Under the pieces are notes generated by a model. That model made no database searches, was not told where the DNA came from, and saw only the letters and a program-made list of their open reading frames with translations. A DNA stretch of 64,000 bases from the NCBI RefSeq assembly GCF_000496835.1, contig NZ_KI543236.1:1303296-1367295 (forward strand), given 5' to 3'. Shown here one piece after another: positions 35,960-44,897 of the stretch. How positions within the stretch are numbered: the first letter of the stretch is position 1; each line of letters starts with the position of its first letter. A program made the translations under genes and the position numbers. This DNA is from Thalassobacillus devorans MSP14. Its GTDB lineage: Bacteria; Bacillota; Bacilli; Bacillales; Halobacillaceae.

Positions 35960-37080
35960 GATTTCAACACCTTATCATAAAGAGCTTCATATTGTTTCAA
36001 TATTTGGTGGGAATGAAACTCTTCCTTCACTCTTTCTTCACTCTTTTTTGAGAACTCTTCCCATAAGGCATCATCCGTCAAAATTTTTATGCTCTTTTCA
36101 CTAATATCTTCTACATTACCAACCTCAGATATATAGCCGGTTTCACCATGTAAAATCACTTCCGGTATACCTCCGGCTTCTGTACCTATACACGGGACAC
36201 CACATGCCATCGCTTCAAGCAGTACCAGCCCAAAACTTTCTTTTTCTGAAAGTAAAAGTTTCAGATCCGAAATAGACAATAGTTCTGATACATTTTCCTG
36301 TTTTCCTAAAAATAGTACATGATCCTGAAGGTCCAGGTCCTTCACTAATTGATAGGTAGTCGAAAATTCAGGGCCATCCCCGACGAGCAACAATTTAGCA
36401 GGTAATTCTTTCACAATCTTACTGAAAGCGTAAACGACATCCTGCACCCTTTTCACCTTACGGAAATTGGAGATATGGATGATGACTTTCTCTTCCTCAG
36501 GTATATGATATTGTTTTTTTAAATCCTGATCCGAGTGGCGGTAGTACTCCCGTTCGTCTACAAAATTATAAAGAACATCCATTTCTCTCTCAACGGAGAG
36601 CATTTCTTTGGTTTGTTCAGCCAGACTGCGGGAAACAGCTGTAACCCGGTCTGACTGCTCGATACCGAATTTGATAATATTTTTCATACTGGGATCAATT
36701 CCGAGTACTGTAATATCAGTTCCATGCAAAGTAGTGATAATTTTTACATCATGTTCAACCATTTGCTTAGCAAGGATCGCGCATATAGCATGAGGCATCG
36801 CATAGTGGACATGAAGAATATCCAGTTGTTCTCTATTGATGACTTCTGCCATTTTATTTGCAAGTGCTAAATCATAAGGAGGATGACTGAAAACCGGATA
36901 ATTGGTCACCTCTACCTCGTGATAGAATATATTTGAGTAAATACGGTTCAAGCGGAAAGGTACCTGGGAGGTTATGAAATGAATTTCATGCCCCTCTTCT
37001 GCTAAAAGCTTACCAAGCTCCGTAGCGATTACACCGGAACCTCCCACGGTGGGATAACATGTAATGCCTATTTTCTTCAC
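35956..37080 (-). CDS. bshA: N-acetyl-alpha-D-glucosaminyl L-malate synthase (bacillithiol synthesis)
   Basis: A 374-residue GT4-family glycosyltransferase that joins UDP-GlcNAc to L-malate, the first step of bacillithiol. The N-terminus CYPTVGGSGVIATELG and the late EKESFGLVLLEAMACG (donor-binding EX7E) match B. subtilis BshA closely. I chose GTG at 37080, preceded by AAGGGTG, five bases after the mgsA stop. The second-step deacetylase gene bshB1, next to bshA in B. subtilis, is absent here. Confidence 0.94.
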   Translation of the reverse strand: MKKIGITCYPTVGGSGVIATELGKLLAEEGHEIHFITSQVPFRLNRIYSNIFYHEVEVTNYPVFSHPPYDLALANKMAEVINREQLDILHVHYAMPHAICAILAKQMVEHDVKIITTLHGTDITVLGIDPSMKNIIKFGIEQSDRVTAVSRSLAEQTKEMLSVEREMDVLYNFVDEREYYRHSDQDLKKQYHIPEEEKVIIHISNFRKVKRVQDVVYAFSKIVKELPAKLLLVGDGPEFSTTYQLVKDLDLQDHVLFLGKQENVSELLSISDLKLLLSEKESFGLVLLEAMACGVPCIGTEAGGIPEVILHGETGYISEVGNVEDISEKSIKILTDDALWEEFSKKSEERVKEEFHSHQILKQYEALYDKVLKS

Positions 37081-37084
37081 ATAA

Positions 37085-37498
37085 TCACCCTTGCTTTTTT
37101 CTGTCTTTAATAATTTCCCGCCATTCAAGATCTCCCCGCTCCAAAGCCCTGATTAAAATCTCAGCACCGGCCATATTGGTCGCTAATGGAATCTTATGTA
37201 CATCGCACAGGCGTAAAAGAGCGCTTATATCCGGTTCATGAGGCTGGGCAGTCAAAGGATCACGGAAGAAAATGATAATATCCATATCATTTTCTGCTAT
37301 TTTAGCTCCGATTTGCTGGTCGCCGCCCAACGGCCCTGACTGGAAACGGACGACTTCTAAGGAAGTCGCTTCTGCAATCCGTTTCCCTGTGGTCCCAGTA
37401 GCAAATAACGTATGGTCTTTTAAGATTTGCTCATAGGCAAACACAAACTGAAGCATCTCCGGCTTTTTTTCATCATGTGCAATCAAGGCTATATTCAT
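37085..37498 (-). CDS. mgsA: Methylglyoxal synthase
   Basis: A 137-residue enzyme converting dihydroxyacetone phosphate to methylglyoxal, a phosphate-starvation bypass of glycolysis. Typical are [32 protein letters not shown] and the catalytic region [14 protein letters not shown]. The length matches the family. The start has GGGGAG. It sits between dapB and bshA, as in B. subtilis apart from the missing bshB1. Confidence 0.96.
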   Translation of the reverse strand: MNIALIAHDEKKPEMLQFVFAYEQILKDHTLFATGTTGKRIAEATSLEVVRFQSGPLGGDQQIGAKIAENDMDIIIFFRDPLTAQPHEPDISALLRLCDVHKIPLATNMAGAEILIRALERGDLEWREIIKDRKKQG

Positions 37499-37509
37499 TA
37501 GTCTCTCCC

Positions 37510-38310
37510 CTAATCCAATAAATTTTCCAAACCATACGCCAGGATGTCCATTTCCATGACACGCTCCACTGACAGTTTGACTCCTGTCATAAAGGAATCA
37601 CGGTTAATAGAGTCATGTTTTATTGTCAAGGTCTCCCCTGAACCTCCAAACATGACCTCCTGATGTGCTACTAATCCTGGAAGACGGACACTATGGATTT
37701 TCAACCCTTCGCTATCAGCTCCCCGGGCGCCTTCCATCGTCTCTTTTTCATTTGGGTGTCCCTGGTGTTTTGCTTCTCTTTCCTCCTGAATCAGCTCGGC
37801 AGTCTTAACAGCGGTGCCGGATGGAGCATCCAGCTTCTGATCATGATGGCGTTCAATGATTTCTACATCTGGAAAATGCTTCGCCGCCCACTTAGAGAAT
37901 TGCATCATCAATACAGCTCCAATGGCGAAATTCGGGGCGATGACTGCTCCAATTTTTTTATTTTCGGCCATTTCCGTCAATTCGTTTAACTGTTCTTTCG
38001 TAAACCCTGTGGTACCTACCACAGGCCTTACGCCATTTTTGAGCGCAAGTTTCGTATGTTTATATCCAAATTCCGGTGTGGTCAAATCAATAAGTACATC
38101 TGCTTCCACTTCATTTAAGCAAACTTCAGGATCTTCATATATTTTTGCTTCAAAATCAGGCAGACTGTCCAAATCTTTCACATACTGACCATCGTATTTA
38201 CGATCTATACAAGCAACTAACTGCAGGTTATCTGATTGCTCAATCATTCGCAAAGCCGCGGATCCCATTTTTCCTCTTGGTCCTGCTACAATCACTTTAA
38301 TTGTGTTCAT
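37510..38310 (-). CDS. dapB: 4-hydroxy-tetrahydrodipicolinate reductase
   Basis: A 266-residue NAD(P)H-dependent enzyme of the lysine/diaminopimelate pathway, feeding cell wall and spore dipicolinate. Visible are [15 protein letters not shown] (nucleotide binding), [15 protein letters not shown] and the catalytic [17 protein letters not shown]. The start has GGGAGCAA and overlaps the mazG 3' end by 14 bases. Confidence 0.96.
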   Translation of the reverse strand: MNTIKVIVAGPRGKMGSAALRMIEQSDNLQLVACIDRKYDGQYVKDLDSLPDFEAKIYEDPEVCLNEVEADVLIDLTTPEFGYKHTKLALKNGVRPVVGTTGFTKEQLNELTEMAENKKIGAVIAPNFAIGAVLMMQFSKWAAKHFPDVEIIERHHDQKLDAPSGTAVKTAELIQEEREAKHQGHPNEKETMEGARGADSEGLKIHSVRLPGLVAHQEVMFGGSGETLTIKHDSINRDSFMTGVKLSVERVMEMDILAYGLENLLD

Positions 38311-38653
38311 CTTTATTGCTCCCTTCTGTTACTCTCGTCCATCTGTTTTTATCTCGGCTTTCAATTTTGCTCATTGAGCGATCAAAGGCTTCGGAAAGAT
38401 CGATATCCAATGAATTAGCGAAGCTTGTAAGTACAAATACTACATCTCCCAATTCTTCTTCCAAAGACCTTTCTGCTTCCGAACTCTTTTTGGGTTTCTC
38501 TCCATAATGATGATTGACTTCCCTGGCAAGCTCTCCAACTTCCTCCGTCATCCTGGCCATCATGCTCAAAGGAGAAAAGTACCCTTCTTTGAACTGGGAT
38601 ATGTATCGATCAACACGTTCCTGCATTTGTTTTGTCGTAAACCTCTCACTCAA
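38297..38653 (-). CDS. ypjD: MazG-like nucleotide pyrophosphohydrolase (YpjD type)
   Basis: A 118-residue all-alpha NTP pyrophosphohydrolase. The metal-binding EExxE-type residues are seen in [12 protein letters not shown] and [13 protein letters not shown]. It likely hydrolyses a (d)NTP in house-cleaning. The start is TTG after GGGAGGTAG. It is the first gene of the run down to panD; position before dapB matches B. subtilis ypjD. Confidence 0.88.
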   Translation of the reverse strand: MSERFTTKQMQERVDRYISQFKEGYFSPLSMMARMTEEVGELAREVNHHYGEKPKKSSEAERSLEEELGDVVFVLTSFANSLDIDLSEAFDRSMSKIESRDKNRWTRVTEGSNKDEHN

Positions 38654-38814
38654 AACCGCTACCTCCCCTGTATTTAATCCATCTCTCTAAATGTTAGCCA
38701 AAACTGGAGACTTTGACAAATCATTTAATCGAACTTGCACGGAGATTGTCGCTTTCCTGTTATTTGATTATAATGAAAGACATGCAAACGAATTCAGGAA
38801 AGGAGGAAGCGCCA

Positions 38815-39687
38815 ATGATTTTCAGCTTAAAATATAAAAATATATTCTTCATTCTGCTCGGCTCCGCAATCTTCTCCTTCGGTCTTGTCCATTTTAATAT
38901 TCAAAACAACTTAGGGGAAGGCGGTTTTACCGGTATCACACTTTTACTGCTGTTCCTATTCGACTGGGACCCAGGATTGATGAATATCCTTCTAAATGTA
39001 CCAGTATTAATTATAGGATGGAGAATTTTAGGAAGAAATACGTTTTTTTATTCTCTTATAGGAATTTTCGCTGTCTCCCTTTTCATTTGGCTCTTTCAGA
39101 TCTATACCATTCATATCAACCTGCAAAATGATATGACATTAGCCGCTCTGTTTGCGGGTGTCTTTGTAGGTGTGGGGTTGGGGATTATCTTTAAGTTTGG
39201 AGGAACCACAGGTGGCGTAGATATCCTGGCCCGGCTGATTCATAAATATTGGGGATGGTCGATGGGAAGAGCGATGTTTGTTTTTGACGCCGCTGTCATC
39301 TTTACGTCTATCATCACCTATTTGAATATGATCCAGGGAATGTATACCTTAGTAGCTGTCTACATAGCTGCCCGGGTCATCGATCTGATTCAGGAAGGAG
39401 CCTATGCTGCAAGAGGAGCTACAATCATTTCTTCGCAAAGTGAATCGCTCGCAGAAATAATCCTGAAGGAAATGGATCGTGGTGTCACTGTACTCGAAGG
39501 TCGTGGTTCTTTCACAGGAGAACGACGGGATGTTTTATATTGCGTTGTAGGTAAAAATGAAATCGTCCGCTTAAAAAATGTAATCGATTCAATTGACCCG
39601 CATGCCTTTGTTGCAGTTACTTCGGTTCATGACGTGCTTGGCGAAGGCTTCACGTTAGATGAAAACAAAAAACCGATAGAATACTAA
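38815..39687 (+). CDS. ypjC: YitT-family membrane protein (YpjC-like, DUF161/DUF2179)
   Basis: A 290-residue protein with about five membrane helices (residues 8-190) and a C-terminal cytoplasmic DUF2179 domain with GVTVLEGRGSFTGERRDVLYCV. GGTTGGVDILARL is a family signature in the membrane part. Function is unknown. I chose the ATG at 38815, preceded by AAAGGAGGAAG; an in-frame ATG at 38713 is weak. It is divergent from mazG, as ypjC is in B. subtilis. Confidence 0.85.
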   Translation: MIFSLKYKNIFFILLGSAIFSFGLVHFNIQNNLGEGGFTGITLLLLFLFDWDPGLMNILLNVPVLIIGWRILGRNTFFYSLIGIFAVSLFIWLFQIYTIHINLQNDMTLAALFAGVFVGVGLGIIFKFGGTTGGVDILARLIHKYWGWSMGRAMFVFDAAVIFTSIITYLNMIQGMYTLVAVYIAARVIDLIQEGAYAARGATIISSQSESLAEIILKEMDRGVTVLEGRGSFTGERRDVLYCVVGKNEIVRLKNVIDSIDPHAFVAVTSVHDVLGEGFTLDENKKPIEY

Positions 39688-39723
39688 AACCCGGCTCCAA
39701 TACTTTTGGAACCGGGTTTTTTT
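39687..39723 (+). terminator. ypjC terminator
   Basis: AAACCCGG(C)TCCAA and TTGGAACCGGGTTT arms are followed by a T run, right after the stop codon. Confidence 0.9.
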
Positions 39724-39755
39724 GTCTATGAATTTATAAAAATTGATGGTTCTGG

Positions 39756-39946
39756 ACAACCTGCTTCGGCGGGCTGCATCCAGCTCCGACGCATAGGACG
39801 TGCTAGTGCCGATGACGCCACAGGACGTGGCGTTTTCATCGGCCAGCGCCTACCCCCTCGAGGTCTTGAGTCAATCCTCTCTGGGACCAAATACGTCACG
39901 ACGAGGCTTGGCTTAAGCTTGTCGGGGGTGAGCAAGGCGCTTGCGC
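39756..39946. repeat. GC-rich palindromic intergenic repeat
   Basis: Two nested hairpins: GCCGATGA/TCATCGGC (39808-39843) around CGCCA-CAGGA-CGTGGCG, and AGCGCC (39845-39850) with GGCGCT (39936-39941), whose arms also pair through ACCCCC/GGGGGT and TTGAG/CTTAA. It is more GC-rich than its surroundings. Similar sequences recur between genes in Bacillaceae in my memory; the family is not named here. Confidence 0.65.
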
Positions 39947-39955
39947 TTTTGTTAC

Positions 39956-40639
39956 TTAATCTTCATTCATAGCGAAAAACATAAGAAGGAAACGAATCAA
40001 TTCTGCTAAAGCTACTAATGCTGCCGCCACATAAGTCAAGGCAGCTGCGTTCAAAACTTTCTTGGTCGGACGCTCTTCATTATTTGTGATGACCCCCGTT
40101 GAAACCATCTGTGCCATGGCTCTGTTGGAAGCATCGAATTCAACAGGAAGCGTGATCAGCTGGAACAATACAGCTGCCGCAAAGAATACAATCCCTAATA
40201 GCAACAGACCACTCATATTTATCAAAATTCCACCAATTATCAGGAAGATGGATATATTTGAGCCGAAGCTAGCCACAGGTACCAACGCTGAACGCAATCG
40301 TAAGAAAGCATAGTCTTGAGCATCCTGGATGGCATGTCCAACCTCATGCGCTGCAACCGCTGATGCTGCCATCGAGTGGCCATGATAGTTGTCAGAAGAA
40401 AGACGAACCACTTTCTTACGAGGGTCATAATGATCGGATAACCTACCCCTGGTTTCTTCGATGGTAACATCATAAAGTCCATTATCATCTAAAATTTTCC
40501 TGGCCACCTGCGCACCTGTCATATAGGAAGAAGTAGCAACCCTGGAATATTTTTTATACGTACTTTTCACTCGTGATTGTGCCCAAAGCGGAATAATCAT
40601 CAAAAGGGTGACATAAATCAAATAGGATCCTAAACCCAT
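39956..40639 (-). CDS. Neutral zinc metallopeptidase, YugP family
   Basis: A 227-residue membrane protein. An N-terminal helix precedes a domain with HEXXH in VAAHEVGHAIQDAQDY, then three further helices (LVPVASFGSNISIFLIIG; LLLLGIVFFAAAVLFQL; AALTYVAAALVALAEL) and a short tail. It fits the Zn_peptidase_2/YugP family; substrates are unknown, though membrane-protein processing is likely. I chose the ATG at 40639, seven bases after GGAGGA. In B. subtilis yugP lies elsewhere, so this position is a difference. Confidence 0.85.
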   Translation of the reverse strand: MGLGSYLIYVTLLMIIPLWAQSRVKSTYKKYSRVATSSYMTGAQVARKILDDNGLYDVTIEETRGRLSDHYDPRKKVVRLSSDNYHGHSMAASAVAAHEVGHAIQDAQDYAFLRLRSALVPVASFGSNISIFLIIGGILINMSGLLLLGIVFFAAAVLFQLITLPVEFDASNRAMAQMVSTGVITNNEERPTKKVLNAAALTYVAAALVALAELIRFLLMFFAMNED

Positions 40640-40704
40640 TTCCATTCCTCCATCAAAGTTGTAATGTTTCTATAGGTTAATATTAGTCAATTGTCAGAAA
40701 AAGG

Positions 40705-41451
40705 TCAACTGTTTGGTTTTCTCCTTTGAAGTCTTGATGTTTTTTCTTTCTTCTCTGCCTGATATTTTCGATAACCAACATAGGAAAGAGTCATAAGGAT
40801 ACAGCCACCAACAATAATGATCGTCCATAAGAGAGCGTCAAGACGAATCCCGCCCTCATCCTCACTTGCCTGCATCATTTCTAAAGAAAGGCTTAAAATA
40901 CGTGCGACTTCTTCCGGATTTTCCGCTTGTGCCAAGAGTTCATAATGACGACTGAACAGTTGGAAGAAACCATCATCGTATGTCAGAGATGCCGCTGGCA
41001 GGACACTGTCCCAAAATTGCCTGATATCAGCCAGATCCACTGGTGTATCCGGTTCAATACGGTTATGGTAACGTTCGATGCTGTTTACCAGCTCGATCTT
41101 TTCCTTTTTGAAAAAACGAGGTTCAGGGTGCACCAGCGCATCCAGCCACAAAACCAATTCCAAATGACCGTATAGTACCGAATCTATGTCAGCCTTATTT
41201 CCTAAGGCACTTTTTTTTATTTCATGGAATTGTTCGATTCGATCGGAATGATTTTCCTTCATATAGTTTTCCAATCTTTCCTCATTGTAGCGAAGTAAAT
41301 TATGGGAAAGGGTTACATCGTTATTTTTGATGGCTTCATAATACTCGTCCAGAAATTCAGGAATTGTATTAGGAGCGGCGGCCTGCACTGGGGTAAAAAG
41401 AATACATGACAAAACAAATATCAGCCCTACGGTCGACGACTTCCGTAACAT
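40705..41451 (-). CDS. ypjB: YpjB sporulation protein
   Basis: A 248-residue exported protein: a signal peptide (MLRKSSTVGLIFVLSCILF, AAA cleavage region), an external all-helical domain, a C-terminal membrane helix (ALLWTIIIVGGCILMTLSYVGY) and a basic cytoplasmic tail. This layout and the position between ypjA and ypjC match YpjB, linked to sporulation in B. subtilis. I chose the ATG at 41451, preceded by AGAGGTGGG. Confidence 0.82.
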   Translation of the reverse strand: MLRKSSTVGLIFVLSCILFTPVQAAAPNTIPEFLDEYYEAIKNNDVTLSHNLLRYNEERLENYMKENHSDRIEQFHEIKKSALGNKADIDSVLYGHLELVLWLDALVHPEPRFFKKEKIELVNSIERYHNRIEPDTPVDLADIRQFWDSVLPAASLTYDDGFFQLFSRHYELLAQAENPEEVARILSLSLEMMQASEDEGGIRLDALLWTIIIVGGCILMTLSYVGYRKYQAEKKEKTSRLQRRKPNS

Positions 41452-41513
41452 GATGCCCACCTCTTCTCTAGGTTCTCTAACCATTTTATGAGAGGTGGGA
41501 CAAGATTAGACCT

Positions 41514-42101
41514 TCAATAATCGTAGCTTTTAGTTAACCTTGGCCGGACGGCTAGTATATATGCTAAGCCGATACTGACAATACTCAGCCAAAAAGTGAA
41601 GTATCCAATTGGGTTGAGGTAGTCCATGAGAGGTCCATAAACCGGCATTTGCTCAAAGACATAATCAATGACGTCATTATGCAGCGTCCAGATCCCTGCT
41701 ACTGCCAAATGTCTTAATTTCAGTTGGTAAAACGGCGCGTATAGCAATCCCTGGACGGCCATCGCACCATGGGAAATGATAAGCATATATCCTGTCCAGT
41801 GCAGAGAACCTTCTACCATTAAAGTGAGCAAATTCATCACTACCGCCCATACCCCATATTTGAACAAGGTTACCATAGCAAGGCTGCCGATATAAGGTGC
41901 TTTTTTGCCAAAAAACATCAGCAATAAGAAAATGGTAAAAAACAAACTCGCAGTAGGACTATCAGGTACAAAAATCAAGTAGACCGGCTCTGTCTGTTCC
42001 AGCTGAAATCCATACCATATGTACCCATAAACAGAGCCAGCCAAATTAATTAAAAATAACAGCCAAATAAAGGTTCGATTAGTTAATATGTGATAAAACA
42101 A
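41514..42101 (-). CDS. ypjA: YpjA-family membrane protein (DUF1405)
   Basis: A polytopic protein of about 195 residues with five or six membrane helices. Features such as NLAGSVYGYIWYG, FVPDSPTASLFFTIFL and LHNDVIDY agree with YpjA. Function unknown. The start is uncertain: TTG at 42101 has GAGGTG six bases upstream, while a GTG at 42110 is too close to that site. It follows qcrC, as in B. subtilis. Confidence 0.82.
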   Translation of the reverse strand: MFYHILTNRTFIWLLFLINLAGSVYGYIWYGFQLEQTEPVYLIFVPDSPTASLFFTIFLLLMFFGKKAPYIGSLAMVTLFKYGVWAVVMNLLTLMVEGSLHWTGYMLIISHGAMAVQGLLYAPFYQLKLRHLAVAGIWTLHNDVIDYVFEQMPVYGPLMDYLNPIGYFTFWLSIVSIGLAYILAVRPRLTKSYDY

Positions 42102-42148
42102 AGACGCCACCTCAGTCCTGCTGAATATATTATGTCCATGATATAAGA

Positions 42149-42177
42149 CAAGCCGCGCTATGTATTAGCGCGGCTTG
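42149..42177 (-). terminator. qcrABC terminator-like hairpin
   Basis: AAGCCGCGC and GCGCGGCTT form a perfect 9-bp stem with a 9-base loop; the downstream minus strand is only moderately T-rich. It lies about 13 bases past the qcrC stop. Confidence 0.6.
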
Positions 42178-42189
42178 TATATGTTTCCA

Positions 42190-43005
42190 TTAATGACCTG
42201 ATCCACTTTCACTTTTGCCTTTTCCGGAGCCTTCTCCTTCGCCGGCACTAGCAATGAATTTAGCCAGTTTCTCCAATTCTTCATCAGAGCCTTTGAACAT
42301 ACCGGCAGGCATATTGCCGATACCTTCCCGAGCAATTTTCTTGATTTCCTCTACAGATTTTTCTGTTTTGAGTAGTGATGGGTTGCTTCCTTGCCCTTGC
42401 AAGGAATCTCCATGACAGCTCAGACAGTTCTGCTCATAAATGGCATATCCAGGGTCGTCCGTATTAATTTTAGGGACTTCCCCCTCTTCTTTAACGCCAT
42501 ATTGTTCTGAACGTTGCTCGTAATCGACGTGAGAGACAGACTCATAAGTGAGCCAGAACGTTGCGATAACACCTAATAGCATCAGCCCTGTAGCAATCGG
42601 GCGTTTAGTCGGATGGCGATCCGGCCCTTTATCCAGGAACGGAGCCAGCAGCAACGCACCAAATGCCAGTCCAGGCATAACGATCGCACCAAGTACGATG
42701 TAGTTACCACCTGCGAATTCATATTTAAGGAATTGATATAAAAATAAGAAATACCAGTCCGGCAACGGAATATAGGAAGCATTTGTCGGATCTGCCTGCT
42801 GTTCCAATGGTGATGGATGCGCAGCAGTGACGACAAGAAATCCGATTAAAAATACTGCCCCAACTAACCATTCCTTTAGAAGGAAATTAGGCCAAAAGGC
42901 TTCCGTACGGCCCGGATATTCAGAATAGTCTTTAGGTATGTTCGGTTTACGTTCCGCCGGAATACGAGAATCTCCGACGAACTTCATGCCTTTACCCCTA
43001 TGCAC
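42190..43005 (-). CDS. qcrC: Menaquinol:cytochrome c reductase, cytochrome c/subunit IV fusion
   Basis: A 271-residue subunit fusing subunit IV of cytochrome b with a C-terminal cytochrome c domain. Three membrane helices occupy residues about 35-155; the haem site is CLSCHG near residue 195 with a distal Met in NMPAGMFKG. The N-terminus MHRGKGMKFVGDSRIPAERK is almost identical to B. subtilis. It passes electrons to soluble cytochrome c and on to oxidases such as the ba3 enzyme here. The start is GTG after GGAGGGAA. Confidence 0.96.
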   Translation of the reverse strand: MHRGKGMKFVGDSRIPAERKPNIPKDYSEYPGRTEAFWPNFLLKEWLVGAVFLIGFLVVTAAHPSPLEQQADPTNASYIPLPDWYFLFLYQFLKYEFAGGNYIVLGAIVMPGLAFGALLLAPFLDKGPDRHPTKRPIATGLMLLGVIATFWLTYESVSHVDYEQRSEQYGVKEEGEVPKINTDDPGYAIYEQNCLSCHGDSLQGQGSNPSLLKTEKSVEEIKKIAREGIGNMPAGMFKGSDEELEKLAKFIASAGEGEGSGKGKSESGSGH

Positions 43006-43037
43006 AGCGTTCCCTCCTTTTCACAAAAGCTGTCATC

Positions 43038-43712
43038 TTATAGTGGTCCAGAAATACCTTGTTTACGGATCATGATGAAATGAGCTCCCATCAATCCGAA
43101 TAATGCGGCAGGCAGGAAAAATACATGAATAGCGAAGAAACGCGTTAACGTCTGTGCTCCGACTATACTCGGGTCACCAGCCAGCAGCGTACGGATATAA
43201 TCTCCGATGAATGGTGTGGCTGCAGCTATTTCCAAACCAACTTGTGTAGCAAAATAAGCTTTGTTGTCCCAAGGCAATAGGTAACCTGTGAAACCTAGTC
43301 CCAACATGACGAAGAATAACAATACCCCGACAATCCAGTTCAATTCACGAGGCTTCTTATAGGCTCCCTGGAAAAATACACGTAAGGTATGTAGGAACAA
43401 CATTACGATTACTAAACTGGCACCCCAATGATGCATCCCACGGACAATTTGACCGTGTGCGACTTCTTTTTGCAAGTAATAGACAGATTCCCATGCATTT
43501 TCAATGTCAGGAACATAATACATCGTCAAAAACATACCGGATAATACTTGGATGACCGTAACAAAAAATGTCAAACCGCCAAAACAATAAACAAAAGCAG
43601 AGAAATGGTGGGCGGGATTGACATGTTCAGGAACTTCATGGTCGGCGATGTCACGCCACAAAGGAGTGATGTCCATCCTTTCGTCGACCCAATCATAAAT
43701 CTTCTGTAACAT
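43038..43712 (-). CDS. qcrB: Menaquinol:cytochrome c reductase cytochrome b subunit
   Basis: A 224-residue cytochrome b6-type subunit with four membrane helices. Haem ligand pairs are visible in GMHHWGASLVIVMLFLHTLRV and late FFAIHVFFLPAAL. GYLLPWD is a b-type signature. It oxidises menaquinol at the membrane. It lies between qcrA (2 bases) and qcrC (32 bases). The start has AGTGGGG upstream. Confidence 0.96.
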   Translation of the reverse strand: MLQKIYDWVDERMDITPLWRDIADHEVPEHVNPAHHFSAFVYCFGGLTFFVTVIQVLSGMFLTMYYVPDIENAWESVYYLQKEVAHGQIVRGMHHWGASLVIVMLFLHTLRVFFQGAYKKPRELNWIVGVLLFFVMLGLGFTGYLLPWDNKAYFATQVGLEIAAATPFIGDYIRTLLAGDPSIVGAQTLTRFFAIHVFFLPAALFGLMGAHFIMIRKQGISGPL

Positions 43713-43714
43713 GA

Positions 43715-44224
43715 TTAAACCCCACTTCCTCTTGATTTGGCTTGGCCAAGATAAAGCATGCCTTCTTCCACTTTATGCTCATACAATGGTAACGGAGCTG
43801 TCGGTGGAGTGTTGGGGATGTTCACCCCGTTTTTCTTGTAACGCCCGCCGTGACATGGACAATAGAATTGATTTGGATACTCTTCATTCGAAGCCCAGTC
43901 CACGGTGCAGCCCAAGTGTGTACAAATGGGAGAAAGGGCTACGATTTCGCCGTTCTCTTTTTTGTAAACCCAGGCACTTTTTTCGACTTCTGATTCATAC
44001 CAACCATCTTTCTGGTTGATTTTCCATGTGAATCGCTGTGGTTCACTAGTAAGTTCGCTTTCTTCAACAACAGCTTTAAATTTACCTGCTGCTGATGGTT
44101 GCAATACTGGATCGATAGCGAAACGAACCATTGGAGCAAGCATTCCTGCTGCCATAAATCCGCCTACTCCAGTCAATGAGTAGTTAAGGAACTGACGTCG
44201 GGATACTTGTTTTTTATCGCTCAT
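43715..44224 (-). CDS. qcrA: Menaquinol:cytochrome c reductase Rieske iron-sulfur subunit
   Basis: A 169-residue Rieske protein. KKQVSRRQFLNYSLTGVGG is a twin-arginine-like N-terminal anchor, and the 2Fe-2S cluster is bound by CTHLGC and CPCHGG. It accepts electrons from menaquinol. First gene of qcrABC; GGGGGG precedes the ATG and a good sigma-A promoter lies 70 bases upstream. Confidence 0.96.
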   Translation of the reverse strand: MSDKKQVSRRQFLNYSLTGVGGFMAAGMLAPMVRFAIDPVLQPSAAGKFKAVVEESELTSEPQRFTWKINQKDGWYESEVEKSAWVYKKENGEIVALSPICTHLGCTVDWASNEEYPNQFYCPCHGGRYKKNGVNIPNTPPTAPLPLYEHKVEEGMLYLGQAKSRGSGV

Positions 44225-44294
44225 ATTTTTCCCCCCTCTATGCTGTAATCCATACTACATGGATATTTTACACACAGTTTACTAGGACATTACC

Positions 44295-44323
44295 ATGATA
44301 GCGCAAACTTATAATCGGGTCAA
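44295..44323 (-). promoter_or_regulatory. qcrABC promoter
   Basis: On the minus strand TTGACC, 17 bases, TATCAT: a near-consensus sigma-A promoter about 70 bases before qcrA. TTTTACACACAG follows, but no clear tandem ResD box was found. Confidence 0.65.
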
Positions 44324-44355
44324 TAAATTATCTTATAAATGAAAAAAAATTGTAA

Positions 44356-44811
44356 TCACCAATAAGATCTTATCATCTCTGCGATTTGGCTGACTTGTTC
44401 CTTGATGAATGATTGTACTTCTGAACTTTGCAGATTACCGGATTGAAGTCCAGGCAGCCAAACGATTTCCCCTTGGAGGTCATTACTTAACTTTCTCCAA
44501 TTCATATCCAAAGTAAATAAAAAAATGTGATCAAATGGTAAATTGGTAAATTGCCCGATCCAATGATTGACACGATCCACTTCTTCTTTGTGTCTGCCAG
44601 ATATGTAGTGATATTCCGGCGCCAAAAGGATACGGCCTTTATACTCCTTCTCTACTTCACTTGCAAATAACTTTAATAGTTCTTTTTGAAATGCCTGTTT
44701 TTTCATTAGCTCGTCCTTTTGCACATCAAAAGGAATCAAAGGAATAATCATTGTATCAATATATTCTTTGGATTCGGCGTACAGGGAAATGTCTTCTTGA
44801 TTCCAACGCAT
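44356..44811 (-). CDS. ypiF: YpiF-family protein (DUF2487)
   Basis: A 151-residue soluble protein with WNQEDISLYAESKEYIDTMI at its N-terminus and LLAPEYHYISGRHKEEVDRV centrally, as in B. subtilis YpiF. No catalytic motif is recognised. It lies upstream of qcrABC on the same strand, as in B. subtilis. The start has GAAAGGAT at a slightly long spacing. Confidence 0.8.
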   Translation of the reverse strand: MRWNQEDISLYAESKEYIDTMIIPLIPFDVQKDELMKKQAFQKELLKLFASEVEKEYKGRILLAPEYHYISGRHKEEVDRVNHWIGQFTNLPFDHIFLFTLDMNWRKLSNDLQGEIVWLPGLQSGNLQSSEVQSFIKEQVSQIAEMIRSYW

Positions 44812-44865
44812 TACTAATCACTATCCTTTCCAATATCTCTTATTTTACTAAAAAAAATCAAAATA

Positions 44866-44897
44866 AAAAACTGAATCTAAAAAAAGATCCAGTTTTT
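44866..44897 (-). terminator. ypiB terminator
   Basis: AAACTGGATC and GATTCAGTTTTT arms with an all-T loop, followed by TTTTATTTT on the minus strand. The hairpin starts at the ypiB stop codon. Confidence 0.75.

Noticed and set aside
39726-39972. Frames of 88 (plus) and 69 (minus) codons
   Set aside because: Both run through the GC-rich palindromic repeat and have no ribosome-binding site.
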